The notes below the pieces were generated by a model. It did not search any database, was not told the DNA's origin, and saw only the letters and a list, made by a program, of their open reading frames with translations. Below are positions 26,202-34,617 of a DNA stretch of 64,000 nucleotides, piece by piece; the first letter of the stretch is position 1; each line of letters begins with the position of its first letter. The stretch spans positions 1,674,001 to 1,738,000 of the forward strand of contig NZ_JACHVQ010000001.1 of assembly GCF_014190805.1 (NCBI RefSeq), in the 5' to 3' direction. This DNA comes from Flexivirga oryzae. GTDB lineage: Bacteria > Actinomycetota > Actinomycetes > Actinomycetales > Dermatophilaceae. A program made the position numbers and the translations under genes.

Positions 26202-26229
26202 GATTCGTCCTCGTGCCTTGGACGGATTG
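26202..26229 (-). promoter_or_regulatory. Candidate SigK-type promoter of the lipid/photolyase operon
   Basis: On the leftward strand a CAATCC box (26224-26229) is followed after 16 bases by CGAATC (26202-26207), 28 bases before the ATG at 26173. This is close to the mycobacterial SigK pattern (CCATCC, 16-17 bases, CGAAT), with imperfect matches. It would let SigK transcribe its own operon. Confidence 0.4.
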
Positions 26230-26326
26230 GTCGAATCGCACATCGACCGACCTTGGCCCGTCGAGGCGCGTGCGTGTCGGCGGGCCGGTGCGGGAGACCG
26301 CCACGTGGCGCCTCCCGCACCGTTGC

Positions 26327-26497
26327 TCACTCCAGCGTGTCCTTGATGTCCTCGCCGACCTTCTTCACCGAAGCCTTCGTTTGGTCAGCCTGTCCTTCGG
26401 CTTCCAGATCCTGGTTGTCGGTGACCTTGCCGGTTGCCTCCTTGGCCTTCCCGGCAGCCTTCTGCGCGGCGTTCTTGGCCTTGTCGGTCAGTCCCAT
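26327..26497 (-). CDS. CsbD-family stress protein
   Basis: A 56-residue, Lys/Ala-rich, highly charged soluble protein: MGLTDKAKNAAQKAAGKAKE, then ATGKVTDNQDLEAEGQADQT. The pattern K-x-K-E-x-x-G-x-x-T-x-x-x-x-L-x-x-E-G is the CsbD signature. The ATG at 26497 has an AAAGGA-like ribosome site. CsbD proteins are general-stress-induced and of unknown mechanism. It is followed upstream by a small membrane-protein gene in the same direction. Confidence 0.85.
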   Translation of the reverse strand: MGLTDKAKNAAQKAAGKAKEATGKVTDNQDLEAEGQADQTKASVKKVGEDIKDTLE

Positions 26498-26540
26498 GAT
26501 GTTGTTCCTTTCAGATAGCGGTGATTGGTGTGTGGGGGAG

Positions 26541-26708
26541 TCAGTGACGGGGCCGGCCGAGCGCCTCGCGTTTGATGAACCCCACGACGCTGGTCGCGAT
26601 CAGCAACACGACGCCGATGACCAGCAACCAGAACAGGCCGTGGACGAACGCGCCGAGCAGGATCAACACGACCCAGATGACCAGGAGCAGACCCAGTAGC
26701 GCGAGCAT
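26541..26708 (-). CDS. Small two-helix membrane protein
   Basis: A 55-residue hydrophobic protein from ATG 26708 (MLALLGLLLVIWVVLILLG), with a second helix (LFWLLVIGVVLLIATSVVGF) and a basic tail (IKREALGRPRH). Similar tiny membrane proteins accompany CsbD genes in actinobacteria. No function is known. Longer starts upstream are possible but read through basic, unlikely sequence. Confidence 0.5.
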   Translation of the reverse strand: MLALLGLLLVIWVVLILLGAFVHGLFWLLVIGVVLLIATSVVGFIKREALGRPRH

Positions 26709-26879
26709 CACGCGTCCCGCGAAAGCACGGTGGTGGTTTTGCGCTGCACGGCGGCGGCAGCGGCACGGCTTCGTGTTCCGGACACGGTGATCGAAGGACT
26801 CATGGCCTGACGGTATGGCGCCGGGCGGCGGCGGCGCTTCACCCCAAAGGGTGTATCGCGAATGCTTAAGGTTTGAAAG

Positions 26880-27533
26880 ATGAAACGGATCCGGGTGGCA
26901 TTGATCGACGACTACGAAGTCGTGGTGCAGGGACTGGCCAGCATGCTGCGGTCGTACCAGGACCAGGTGGAGGTCGTCGAGTTGGACGCGAACCGGAACG
27001 TCGGCCACCGCGTTGATATCGCGTTGTTCGACACTTTCGCCGGCACCCAGGGAGACCGGGACGAGGTCGCGCTGCTCGCCCGCAATCCCTTGGTGGGCAA
27101 AGTCGTGGTCTACTCCTGGAATGTCGACGAGGGCTTGGTGAGCGCGGCGCTCGCCAACGGTGCCGCCGGATACGTGTCCAAGGGTCTACCCGCCGCCGGC
27201 CTCGTCGCCGCACTGCGCGCCGTGCACCACGGCACCCAGGAGATTCACCACGCCGCCCGGGGGCCGCGCGTGGTCGGCGGGGACTGGCCGGGCAGGGAAG
27301 AGGGCCTGACCCCGCGCGAGGCAGAGGTTCTGGCGCTCATCACCCAGGGACTGAGCAACCTGGAGATCGCACAACGAGCGCACCTGTCGATCAACTCGGT
27401 CAAGACCTACATCCGCTCCGGCTATCGACGCATCGGGGTGACCAGCAGGACGCAAGCGATCCTGTGGGGAGTGGAGCACGGCTTCCGCCCGGACCGCACC
27501 AGGATCCAGCCCGCCGCGGACGACGCCCGATGA
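26880..27533 (+). CDS. NarL/LuxR-type response regulator
   Basis: A 217-residue cytoplasmic regulator from ATG 26880. The receiver domain (about 4-120) has the acidic pair DD in VALIDDYEVV, the phospho-acceptor aspartate in IALFDTF (near residue 50), and the Lys in YVSKGLP. The LuxR helix-turn-helix is LTPREAEVLALITQGLSNLEI followed by AQRAHLSINSVKTYIRSGYRRI (about 143-185). No histidine kinase gene is adjacent, so it is an orphan. It diverges from the small stress genes on its left, which may be its targets. Confidence 0.9.
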   Translation: MKRIRVALIDDYEVVVQGLASMLRSYQDQVEVVELDANRNVGHRVDIALFDTFAGTQGDRDEVALLARNPLVGKVVVYSWNVDEGLVSAALANGAAGYVSKGLPAAGLVAALRAVHHGTQEIHHAARGPRVVGGDWPGREEGLTPREAEVLALITQGLSNLEIAQRAHLSINSVKTYIRSGYRRIGVTSRTQAILWGVEHGFRPDRTRIQPAADDAR

Positions 27534-27547
27534 TGCGACGGCTCAGC

Positions 27548-27967
27548 TCACGCGAATTGTGAGCTGGTGGTGTGCGCGCGCCTGCGCCCTCGTATGGCGA
27601 GGCCGGCGCTGACCACGACGACGGTCTCGGACGCGATGGAGACGATCCCGAGCGGCTCGAGCCAGTTGCCGACGTCGTCGGACAGCATCGGGAACGCGAC
27701 CAGCCGGGTCGCGGCATACCCGATGACCGCCAGACCGCAGGTGAGGACCGACAGTCCGTACACGACCTGAGCGTCATGGCAGGCGAGAGTCGCGGCGAGG
27801 ACCAGACAGGCGGTGGTCAGCAGTATGAAAAGCCCTCCCATATAAGGCGCTTCGGTCAGATGCGGCTTGATCACCGGAATGTGCGCCAGAGCCGCGACCA
27901 CGGCGGCGAGGGCGACCAGCGGCCGGAAATGGGAGTCGAGCGAGGGACCCAGGAAACGTTCGAACAT
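27548..27967 (-). CDS. Four-helix membrane protein of unknown function
   Basis: A 139-residue hydrophobic protein, ATG 27967 (MFERFLGPSLDSHFRPLVAL), with four predicted membrane segments: LVALAAVVAALAHIPVI, GGLFILLTTACLVLAATLA, VYGLSVLTCGLAVIGYAA and IVSIASETVVVVSAGLAI. It ends in a basic tail (RGRRRAHTTSS). The pattern resembles uncharacterised actinobacterial membrane proteins found near sortase or copper/CHRD-type genes. It converges on the response regulator with a 14-bp gap. Confidence 0.6.
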   Translation of the reverse strand: MFERFLGPSLDSHFRPLVALAAVVAALAHIPVIKPHLTEAPYMGGLFILLTTACLVLAATLACHDAQVVYGLSVLTCGLAVIGYAATRLVAFPMLSDDVGNWLEPLGIVSIASETVVVVSAGLAIRGRRRAHTTSSQFA

Positions 27968-28111
27968 GGCGACTCCTCGTGATCGGTGAACGACGAATCC
28001 GCCGTGCCGGGTGTTCGTTGATGTGTCGCATCCGGATGGGCGCCGCCGCGATCCCATCCGGGCCGGGATCGGCAGCGAACAGCTCTCATCAACTCGAGAG
28101 CGGATGTGCCC

Positions 28112-28717
28112 ATGAAGATCACGAAGATCGCCGCGGTCCTGCTCGCCGCTGCAGCAGTGCCGCTGACAGGTTGCTCCGCGCGCGCGAACACCGCACCGAC
28201 GCCGTCACATTCGCAGCAGGTGACGTCCGGCGGGGTGCGGCCCACACGCTCGCCCACGCGCGAGAGCTCGACCACCGCACCCGCGGTCGTGCGGCCCGGC
28301 CCGTCGGACGCGGCGAAGATGATCTGCACCGACGAGACGCGCGACAACATCACGACGGTGCTCTCGACGGCTCCCGATCCGAACCCGGCCTCGAGTTGGC
28401 GAAATCGCACCTATACCTGCACCTTTCGGCTGCCGGCGGGGCGGATCGTGCTGACCGTGCACGAGTCGCCGACCGTCGCGGCCGCGATGGCCTACACCGG
28501 CGGGGTGCGGTCGTCCGTCCATGGGGAGAACACCCTGGTCGGGTTGACTCCGGGAGCGTTCGGCACCGCAGACGGCGTCGTCGTGCTCCGCAAGGACAAC
28601 GACACCATGCAGGTCGACACCTCCGGGCTCTCGCCGCAGTCCCGGCTCTATGCACGCCGTGCCGCCTACGCCTACAACATCGCCGCAGTCGTCCTCGGCT
28701 GCTGGAACGGCGACTGA
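28112..28717 (+). CDS. Putative lipoprotein
   Basis: A 201-residue exported protein. ATG 28112 (MKITKIAAVLLAAAAVPLTG) gives a lipoprotein signal with lipobox LTGC; GTG 28106 is an alternative. After a Ser/Thr/Pro-rich spacer comes a compact domain (ICTDETRDNITTVL, RTYTCTFRLPAGRIVLTVHE) with three further cysteines, so disulfides are possible. No named family is recognised. It lies upstream of the CHRD-like and sortase genes in the same direction, with a 176-bp gap. Confidence 0.65.
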   Translation: MKITKIAAVLLAAAAVPLTGCSARANTAPTPSHSQQVTSGGVRPTRSPTRESSTTAPAVVRPGPSDAAKMICTDETRDNITTVLSTAPDPNPASSWRNRTYTCTFRLPAGRIVLTVHESPTVAAAMAYTGGVRSSVHGENTLVGLTPGAFGTADGVVVLRKDNDTMQVDTSGLSPQSRLYARRAAYAYNIAAVVLGCWNGD

Positions 28718-28893
28718 GCCACCCGAGGACTGATCGTCGTGGCGCGCTGAAGACGGGACATTCGTCCCATCCGGTTCAGTGCCCGCGCCGAACCACTGGC
28801 GTTCTTCGGCTCGAGAGCCCGTGTCGATCCGAACGTCCGAACCATTCGGTGGGGAGATCGCCCTATCGGAGTCCGATGGAGAAGGAAGCAATC

Positions 28894-29751
28894 ATGCAGA
28901 CGAAGAAGCTGTTCCTCGCAGCTGCTCCCGCGGCGGCTTGCATCGCCGCCCTGGGCGCGGGTGCCCCTGCCGCGCACGCCGCGGACAGTTGGACCTACAT
29001 GGCGAACCTGCAGCCGGTGTCGCTGAACACGCCGTCCGGTGCAGCCTCCGGCCACTTCATGATCAGCATCGACGGGGATCAGGCCACCGTGACCGAGACC
29101 GTGTCCGGGCTGGCGGACAAGTTGCCGACCGACAAGAAGACCCTGAACGCACTGGGCATCCCCGTTGCGTTCGCCGGCATGCCGTTCCCTCACGTGCAGC
29201 ACATCCACATCGACGGCGGCGGCACGTGCCCGGCCGGGTCGGCCGACACCAACGGCGACGGTGTGATCAGCACCGTGGAGGGCCAGCCGGCATACGGCAA
29301 GATCGGCACCACCTTGTCGACGAAGGGAGCCACCGACGCGTCGACCGCAACCGACGTGACCAAGGCCCCCGGTGGCGGCAGCTTCACGTACAAGCGAACC
29401 TTCACCCTCAACCAGGCGACCCTGTCGGCGATCAAGAACAACACGGCAGTTGTCGTGGTGCACGGGCTGAACCCCACAAACGCTCCCAAGGCGTCGCTGA
29501 CGACCCCGAACTCCCTGGGCGTCACCCTGCCGGGTGCGAGCAAGAAGCTCGCGCTGATCGGCACGGCCCCGGCGTTGTGCGGCACGTTGGAGAAGTCGCA
29601 GATGAGCACCATGCCCTCCGGCGGCGTGCAGACCGGTGGCGGCGGCACCTCCGGCCTGCAGGACCAGGGCATGTTCTACGGAGCCGGCGGTCTCCTGCTG
29701 GCCGCGGGCGCCGTGCTGACGGTGCGCCGCAGGTTCGCCAAGCAGCACTGA
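28894..29751 (+). CDS. Surface protein, CHRD-like, with C-terminal anchor
   Basis: A 285-residue exported protein, ATG 28894 with GAAGGA upstream (an in-frame ATG at 28876 is less likely). It has a Sec signal peptide (LFLAAAPAAACIAALGAGAP, cleavage near AHA-AD). The mature domain has alternating strands and conserved histidines (MPFPHVQHIHIDGGG; VVVVHGLNPTN), the pattern of CHRD or related copper-site domains. After a Gly/Thr linker comes a hydrophobic helix and an Arg-rich tail (LLLAAGAVLTVRRRFAKQH), like a sortase sorting signal but without a visible LPxTG or LAxTG. The next gene, 11 bp on, is a sortase. Confidence 0.72.
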   Translation: MQTKKLFLAAAPAAACIAALGAGAPAAHAADSWTYMANLQPVSLNTPSGAASGHFMISIDGDQATVTETVSGLADKLPTDKKTLNALGIPVAFAGMPFPHVQHIHIDGGGTCPAGSADTNGDGVISTVEGQPAYGKIGTTLSTKGATDASTATDVTKAPGGGSFTYKRTFTLNQATLSAIKNNTAVVVVHGLNPTNAPKASLTTPNSLGVTLPGASKKLALIGTAPALCGTLEKSQMSTMPSGGVQTGGGGTSGLQDQGMFYGAGGLLLAAGAVLTVRRRFAKQH

Positions 29752-29762
29752 GCACCGCACCA

Positions 29763-30488
29763 ATGCGTCATCCGCATCCCGGTCACCGTGGTCGCCGCTG
29801 GGCGGCCGCGGTGACCGGTCTGCTCACGCTCGCAGCGATCGCGCTTGTTGTGATCGGCGTCCGTGGGCAGGTCCATGCCGAGACGCCGCCCCCGTCGGCG
29901 GCCCGTCCGTCGGCGGAAGGCAACCTGCCGGCGGCGCCGCGATCGGCCGGCAGCAGCGCCGGCGCATCAGCCGGCGGCCGGACACCGGCCGCGCCAGCGG
30001 TGGTGGGACCGGTACTGCCTCGGTCCATCCCGACCCGGCTGAGCATCCCCGCGATCGGCATCAGCGGCGACCACCTGGCGGCATACGGCACCGACGCCCG
30101 CGGGGCGATCGAGGTCCCGCCCGCGACACCGGGTGTTCCGCCGGGCTGGTACACCGGCTCACCCACCCCAGGACAGCTCGGGCCGTCGGTGATCGTCGGA
30201 CACACCGACGAGGAGAAGGACGCACGATCGGTCTTCTTCCGGCTCGGCGAGTTACGTCCCGGCGACCGGATCGAAGTCACCCTGGCCGACGGCACGGTCG
30301 CCGTCTTCACGGTCGACAGCCTGGAGCGGTACCCCAAGGCCGCCTTCCCGACCGCTCACGTCTACGGCAACATCAACCACGCCGGGCTACGGCTGATCTC
30401 CTGCATCGGTGAGTTCGACCGGGCGACCGGTCACTACCTGGACAACATCGTCGTCTACGCACACCTGGTCAGCAGCCACCACTTCTGA
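29763..30488 (+). CDS. Sortase (class F/E-like)
   Basis: A 241-residue membrane-anchored transpeptidase, ATG 29763. It has an N-terminal membrane helix (AAVTGLLTLAAIALVVIGV), a Pro/Ala/Ser-rich linker and a C-terminal sortase barrel. The catalytic residues are visible: His in VIVGHTDEE, Cys in LRLISCIGEF and Arg in FDRATGHYLDN. Class F fits the short N-terminus and the SC-x-G-x-F-D pattern, but class is not certain. It lies 11 bp after the CHRD-like surface protein, its probable dedicated substrate. Confidence 0.9.
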   Translation: MRHPHPGHRGRRWAAAVTGLLTLAAIALVVIGVRGQVHAETPPPSAARPSAEGNLPAAPRSAGSSAGASAGGRTPAAPAVVGPVLPRSIPTRLSIPAIGISGDHLAAYGTDARGAIEVPPATPGVPPGWYTGSPTPGQLGPSVIVGHTDEEKDARSVFFRLGELRPGDRIEVTLADGTVAVFTVDSLERYPKAAFPTAHVYGNINHAGLRLISCIGEFDRATGHYLDNIVVYAHLVSSHHF

Positions 30489-30538
30489 CGCAGAGCCGGG
30501 GCCGAACACAGCCAGCGCGGCATCCGCGAGCGACACGA

Positions 30539-30579
30539 ATGGCCCTGTGAATCCGATTGATTCGGACCCACAGGGCCAT
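30539..30579. terminator. Bidirectional terminator between sortase and tRNA-Leu
   Basis: Perfect 11-bp stem ATGGCCCTGTG (30539-30549) with CACAGGGCCAT (30569-30579) and a 19-base loop that can itself pair in part. It lies between convergent transcripts. Confidence 0.75.
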
Positions 30580-30590
30580 TAGACACAACG

Positions 30591-30673
30591 TGTCCGGAGG
30601 GGGACTTGAACCCCCACCCCCGTTAAGGGACTAGCACCTCAAGCTAGCGCGTCTGCCATTCCGCCACCCGGAC
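30591..30673 (-). tRNA. tRNA-Leu (anticodon GAG)
   Basis: An 83-base leftward tRNA. The acceptor stem is GTCCGGG with TCCGGAC. The anticodon arm is CTAGC-TTGAGGT-GCTAG, giving anticodon GAG. A long variable arm (CCCTTAACGGGG) and the T arm GGGGGTTCAAGTCCCCC are present. These mark a class II leucine tRNA. The discriminator base is A, and the CCA end is not encoded. The gene stands alone. Confidence 0.95.
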
Positions 30674-30823
30674 AAATGGGTGCGTCGCCCGGGCGGAGTG
30701 GCCCGGCCAACGACCCGAAACACTAGCACGCAGTCGGCTGTTTTCCTCAATCGTGTCACGGTCCGCCGCTCGGGTCACGTGGGAGCCGAGCGGCGGACCG
30801 GATGGACACGGCGCGAGGCCGGT

Positions 30824-31408
30824 TCAGACGTCGAGCCCGAAGTCCCGGATCACCCCGGCCAGACCGGTGGAGTAGCCCTGGCCGACGGCGCGGAACTTCC
30901 ACTCGCCGTTGTTGCGGTAGAGCTCACCGAAGACCAGTGCCGACTCGGTGGCGGCGTCCTCGCCGAGGTCGAAACGTGCGCCCTTCTCGGCGTTGGTCGG
31001 GTCGTCGGCGTCGAAGACGCGGATGAAGGCGTCCGAGACCTGCCCGAAGTTCTGCCCGCGGGCGTCCGCCTGATCGATCGACGCCACGAACGTGATGCGC
31101 TGCACGTCGGGGGAGACCTGACCGAGCGACACCTTGATCTGCTCGTCGTCACCCTCACCCTCACCGGTGCGGTTGTCACCGAGGTGCTGCACCGAGCCGT
31201 TGTCGCCGGTCAGGTTGTTGTAGAAGACGAAGTCGGCCTGGCTGCGGACCTTGCCGTTCTCGCCCAGCAGCAGCACCGAGGCGTCCAGATCGAACTGCGC
31301 ACCGTCGGTGGTGCGCGGGTTCCAGCCCAGCCCGACGATCGCTGTCGTCATACCCGGCGCAGCCTTCTCCAACGAGATGTTCGCGCCCTTGCTCAGATTG
31401 ACCGGCAT
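30824..31408 (-). CDS. terD: TerD-family protein
   Basis: A 194-residue cytoplasmic protein, ATG 31408. The start MPVNLSKGANISLEKAAPG, the segment VGLGWNPRTTDGAQFDLDASV and LTGDNGSVQHLGDNRTGEGEG with its acidic calcium-binding residues are characteristic of TerD. The family binds Ca2+ and is linked to tellurite resistance and stress. It is a single gene here, without TerC or the nucleotide enzymes of a full ter operon. Confidence 0.93.
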   Translation of the reverse strand: MPVNLSKGANISLEKAAPGMTTAIVGLGWNPRTTDGAQFDLDASVLLLGENGKVRSQADFVFYNNLTGDNGSVQHLGDNRTGEGEGDDEQIKVSLGQVSPDVQRITFVASIDQADARGQNFGQVSDAFIRVFDADDPTNAEKGARFDLGEDAATESALVFGELYRNNGEWKFRAVGQGYSTGLAGVIRDFGLDV

Positions 31409-31523
31409 GTCTTTCCCTTCGTGAGCTAGCCGTTTCCGACCCTGACGCTAGCGCGTCGGCGCGGGTTCCGCGCCCCTGCCTGTTCGCAGAGGTATGTCGC
31501 AGGCGCACGGCAGACTGGCGGTC

Positions 31524-33047
31524 ATGCTGTTGCACGACGTCATTGCGGCCTCCGAGGCCGTCCGGGCGACCCGCTCCCGGCTCGCGAAACGGGACGCGGT
31601 CGCGGGGCTGCTGCGCGCCGCGACGCCGGACGAGGTGCCGCTGGTGGCGTCATACCTCGCGGGTGTGCTGCCGCAGCGCCGCATCGGCATCGGCTGGCGC
31701 GGTCTGCGCGACGCGCCACCGGCCGGCGACCAGCCGACCGTGACCGTGCTCGAACTCGATCGGACGCTGACCGACATCGCCGCCGTCGGGGGACAGGGCG
31801 CGGTCGCGCGCCGCAAGGATCACCTGCAAGCGCTGTTCGGCCGCCTCACGCCTGACGAGCAGCGTTTCGTCGGCGGACTGATCCAGGGCGAGCTGCGCCA
31901 AGGGGCCGGGGACGGGGTGATGCTGACCGCCATCGCGGAGGCGAGCGGCGTGCCCGAGGCCACGGTCCGGCGGGCGGTGATGCTGGCCGGTTTCACCGCG
32001 CCGGTCGCCGCCGCCGCCATGAACGGCGGCGCCGAAGCGGTGGTCGCCATCGGACTTCTCGTCGGCCGACCGGTGCGTCCCATGCTGGCCGGCAGTGCTC
32101 CGGAGATCGCCGCGGCCGTGGACCCCGACCTCGCCCAGCAGGTGGAGACCAAACTGGACGGCATCCGGGTGCAGGCGCACAAGGACGGCGACGACATCCG
32201 GCTGTTCACCCGCAGCCTGGAGGAGATCACCGACCGACTCCCCGAAGTCGTCGAGATCGTCGCAGGCCTCCCGGCGGACCGCTTGGTGCTCGACGGCGAG
32301 GCGATCGCGCTGGCCGCGGACGGGCGCCCACTGCCGTTCCAGGTGACCGGCGCGCGCACCGCCAGCAGCGCCGACCCCGCGCGACTGCGTGCCGAAACAC
32401 CGGTGACACCACAGTTCTTCGACCTGCTGCACGTCGACGGCGAGGACCTGATCGACGACCCGCTGCGGGAGCGGCAACACCGGCTGGGGAAGTTGGTGCC
32501 CGAACGCTGGCTGATCGGGCGGTCCGCGGTGGGCTCGGTCGCCGATGCGCAGCAGTTCTTCACCGAGCGCGTGGCCGGCGGTGACGAGGGCGTCGTCGTC
32601 AAGGACCTCGAGGCCCCGTATGCCGCCGGACGTCGCGGCGCCGGCTGGGTCAAGGTCAAGCCCCGCCATACCCTCGACCTGGTGGTGCTCGCGGTCGAGT
32701 GGGGCAGCGGACGCCGCAAGGGGTTCCTGTCCAACATCCATCTCGGCGCACGCGACCCGGAGACCGGCGGCCACGTGATGCTCGGGAAGACGTTCAAGGG
32801 CATGACCGACGAGATGCTCCGCTGGCAGACCGCCCGGTTCCGCGAGCTCGCCACCGATGACGGCGACTGGGTCGTGCACCTCCGGCCCGAGCAGGTCGTC
32901 GAGATCGCCTTCGACGGGTTGCAACGCTCCAGCCGCTATCCCGGCGGTCTGGCGCTGCGGTTCGCCCGGGTGATCCGCTACCGCGACGACAAGACCGCCG
33001 ACGAGGCCGACACCATCGACACCGTGCGGGCACTGGCCGGAGGGTGA
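31524..33047 (+). CDS. ligB: ATP-dependent DNA ligase (LigB-like)
   Basis: A 507-residue protein from ATG 31524 (MLLHDVIAASEAVR); an upstream GTG/ATG region would add about 10 residues. The N-terminal DNA-binding domain spans residues 1-180. The nucleotidyltransferase domain has the adenylated lysine in ETKLDGIRVQ (near 209) and motifs LVLDGEAIAL, EGVVVKDLEAPY and GWVKVKP. The C-terminal OB fold follows (HVMLGKTFKGMTDEM). It seals nicks using ATP and accompanies, rather than replaces, the NAD-dependent LigA. The length is the same as expected for mycobacterial LigB. Confidence 0.93.
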   Translation: MLLHDVIAASEAVRATRSRLAKRDAVAGLLRAATPDEVPLVASYLAGVLPQRRIGIGWRGLRDAPPAGDQPTVTVLELDRTLTDIAAVGGQGAVARRKDHLQALFGRLTPDEQRFVGGLIQGELRQGAGDGVMLTAIAEASGVPEATVRRAVMLAGFTAPVAAAAMNGGAEAVVAIGLLVGRPVRPMLAGSAPEIAAAVDPDLAQQVETKLDGIRVQAHKDGDDIRLFTRSLEEITDRLPEVVEIVAGLPADRLVLDGEAIALAADGRPLPFQVTGARTASSADPARLRAETPVTPQFFDLLHVDGEDLIDDPLRERQHRLGKLVPERWLIGRSAVGSVADAQQFFTERVAGGDEGVVVKDLEAPYAAGRRGAGWVKVKPRHTLDLVVLAVEWGSGRRKGFLSNIHLGARDPETGGHVMLGKTFKGMTDEMLRWQTARFRELATDDGDWVVHLRPEQVVEIAFDGLQRSSRYPGGLALRFARVIRYRDDKTADEADTIDTVRALAGG

Positions 33048-33078
33048 TCAGCCCGCCCGCTCGTGGCAGGCTGGTCGT

Positions 33079-34413
33079 ATGACGGACCACGACGGCGAGC
33101 AGACCGTGACTGCTGAGGACGAGGTCGTGCGGATCACGCAGGACCTGATCGGCATCGACACCAGCAACTACGGCGACGGCAGCGGCCCCGGCGAGCGCAA
33201 GGCGGCCGAGTACGTCATGCAGGAGCTGATCGAGGTCGGGCTCGACCCGGTGCTGCTGGAGAGCGAACCAGGCCGCGCCTCCGTGCTGATCCGGATCGAG
33301 GGCGAGGACTCCGACCGCGGCGCCCTCGCCGTGCACGGCCACCTCGACGTAGTGCCGGCGAATCCCGAGGACTGGCAGGTTGATCCGTTCGGGGCGGAGA
33401 TCAAGGACGGCTGCGTCTGGGGCCGTGGCGCCGTCGACATGAAGGACATGGACGCGATGATCCTGTCCTGTGTGCGGGAGCTGGCCCGCACCGGTCGCAA
33501 ACCGGCGCGTGACCTGGTCGTCGGATTCCTCGCCGACGAGGAGGCGGGCGGCGTCAAGGGCAGCCACTGGCTGGTCGACAACCACCCGGAGCTGTTCGAG
33601 GGCGTCACCGAGGCGATCAGCGAGGTCGGCGGCTACTCGGTCACGTTCGACGGGAAGGCCGGCCAGCAGCGCGCCTACCTGCTGCAGACTGCCGAGAAGG
33701 GCATCGCCTGGCTGCGGCTGCACGCCCACGGCCGGGCCGGCCACGGATCGGTGCCCAACGACGACAACGCCGTCGTGCGGCTGGCGCAGGCCATCGCCCG
33801 CATCGACGCCCACGAGTGGCCGCGCGAATACATCGCGTCGGTGCGGCAACTGCTGGACGGGCTCGCGGACCTGTCCGGTGCGGCATACAGCGACGACGAC
33901 CTCGGCCCGGTCCTGAGCAAGCTCGGCGGCGCCCGCGGCTTCGTCGAGGGCACCCTGCGAGACACGTCCAACTTCACCATGCTGAACGCCGGCTACAAGC
34001 ACAACGTCATCCCGCAGACGGCCTCGGCGTCGCTCGACTGCCGCTACCTGCCGGGGCACGAGGACGACCTCATGGCGACCATCCGGGAGCTGGCCGGCGA
34101 GCACGTCGAGGTCGAGGTGCTGCACCACGACATCGCGCTCGAGGCGCCGTTCGACGCGCCGCTCGTCGAATCGATGAAGCGTGCCCTGCTGTCCCAGGAC
34201 CCGGAGGCCGCGATCCTGCCCTACTGCCTGTCCGGCGGCACCGACAACAAGGCGCTGAAGAAGCTCGGCATCACCGGTTACGGATTCGCGCCGCTGCAGC
34301 TGCCCGCCGACCTCGACTTCGCGCCGATGTTCCACGGCATCGACGAGCGGGTGCCGGTGGAGTCGCTGAAGTTCGGCGCGCGGGTGCTTGGGGAGTTTCT
34401 CGCCGACTGCTGA
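33079..34413 (+). CDS. M20-family metallopeptidase
   Basis: A 444-residue cytoplasmic zinc peptidase, ATG 33079. Metal ligands are visible in AVHGHLDVVPANPEDW (His and the following Asp), GRGAVDMKDMDAM (bridging Asp) and FLADEEAGG (catalytic and metal Glu); a later His is in LPADLDFAPMFHGIDER. A dimerization domain is inserted at about 200-320. The family cleaves dipeptides or N-acyl amino acids; the exact substrate is unknown. It follows the ligase after a 31-bp gap. Confidence 0.9.
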   Translation: MTDHDGEQTVTAEDEVVRITQDLIGIDTSNYGDGSGPGERKAAEYVMQELIEVGLDPVLLESEPGRASVLIRIEGEDSDRGALAVHGHLDVVPANPEDWQVDPFGAEIKDGCVWGRGAVDMKDMDAMILSCVRELARTGRKPARDLVVGFLADEEAGGVKGSHWLVDNHPELFEGVTEAISEVGGYSVTFDGKAGQQRAYLLQTAEKGIAWLRLHAHGRAGHGSVPNDDNAVVRLAQAIARIDAHEWPREYIASVRQLLDGLADLSGAAYSDDDLGPVLSKLGGARGFVEGTLRDTSNFTMLNAGYKHNVIPQTASASLDCRYLPGHEDDLMATIRELAGEHVEVEVLHHDIALEAPFDAPLVESMKRALLSQDPEAAILPYCLSGGTDNKALKKLGITGYGFAPLQLPADLDFAPMFHGIDERVPVESLKFGARVLGEFLADC

Positions 34414-34446
34414 GTATGGCGCGGGTGGGGTTTCGATACGGCCTCG

Positions 34447-34590
34447 GCTAGCGCCTCGGCCTACTCAACCATCGCTGTTGGCGCTAGCGCCTCGGCCTAC
34501 TCAACCATCGCTGTTGGCGCTAGCGCCTCGGCCTACTCAACCATCGCTGTTGGCGCTAGCGCCTCGGCCTACTCAACCATCGCTGTTGGC
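34447..34590. repeat. Tandem repeat, four 36-bp units
   Basis: Four essentially identical 36-bp units begin at 34447, 34483, 34519 and 34555; each starts GCTAGCGCCTCGGCC and contains CTACTCAACCATCGC. The array is preceded by TTTCGATACGGCC (from 34431) and followed by a partial unit to about 34612. It fills the gap between the peptidase and DUF5703 genes. The unit belongs to the same dispersed family as 36277-36375 and 56251-56293. Confidence 0.9.
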
Positions 34591-34617
34591 CTCGGCTTAC
34601 TCAACCCGCGAGGGGGG

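Noticed and set aside
28894..29751. Typical LPxTG-anchored adhesin
   Set aside because: No LPxTG-like pentapeptide occurs before the terminal helix, so the entry is kept as a CHRD-like protein with an unexplained anchor.
34447..34590. CRISPR array
   Set aside because: The 36-bp units are directly abutting with no spacers and no cas genes nearby; the same holds for the 33-, 52- and 53-bp arrays.
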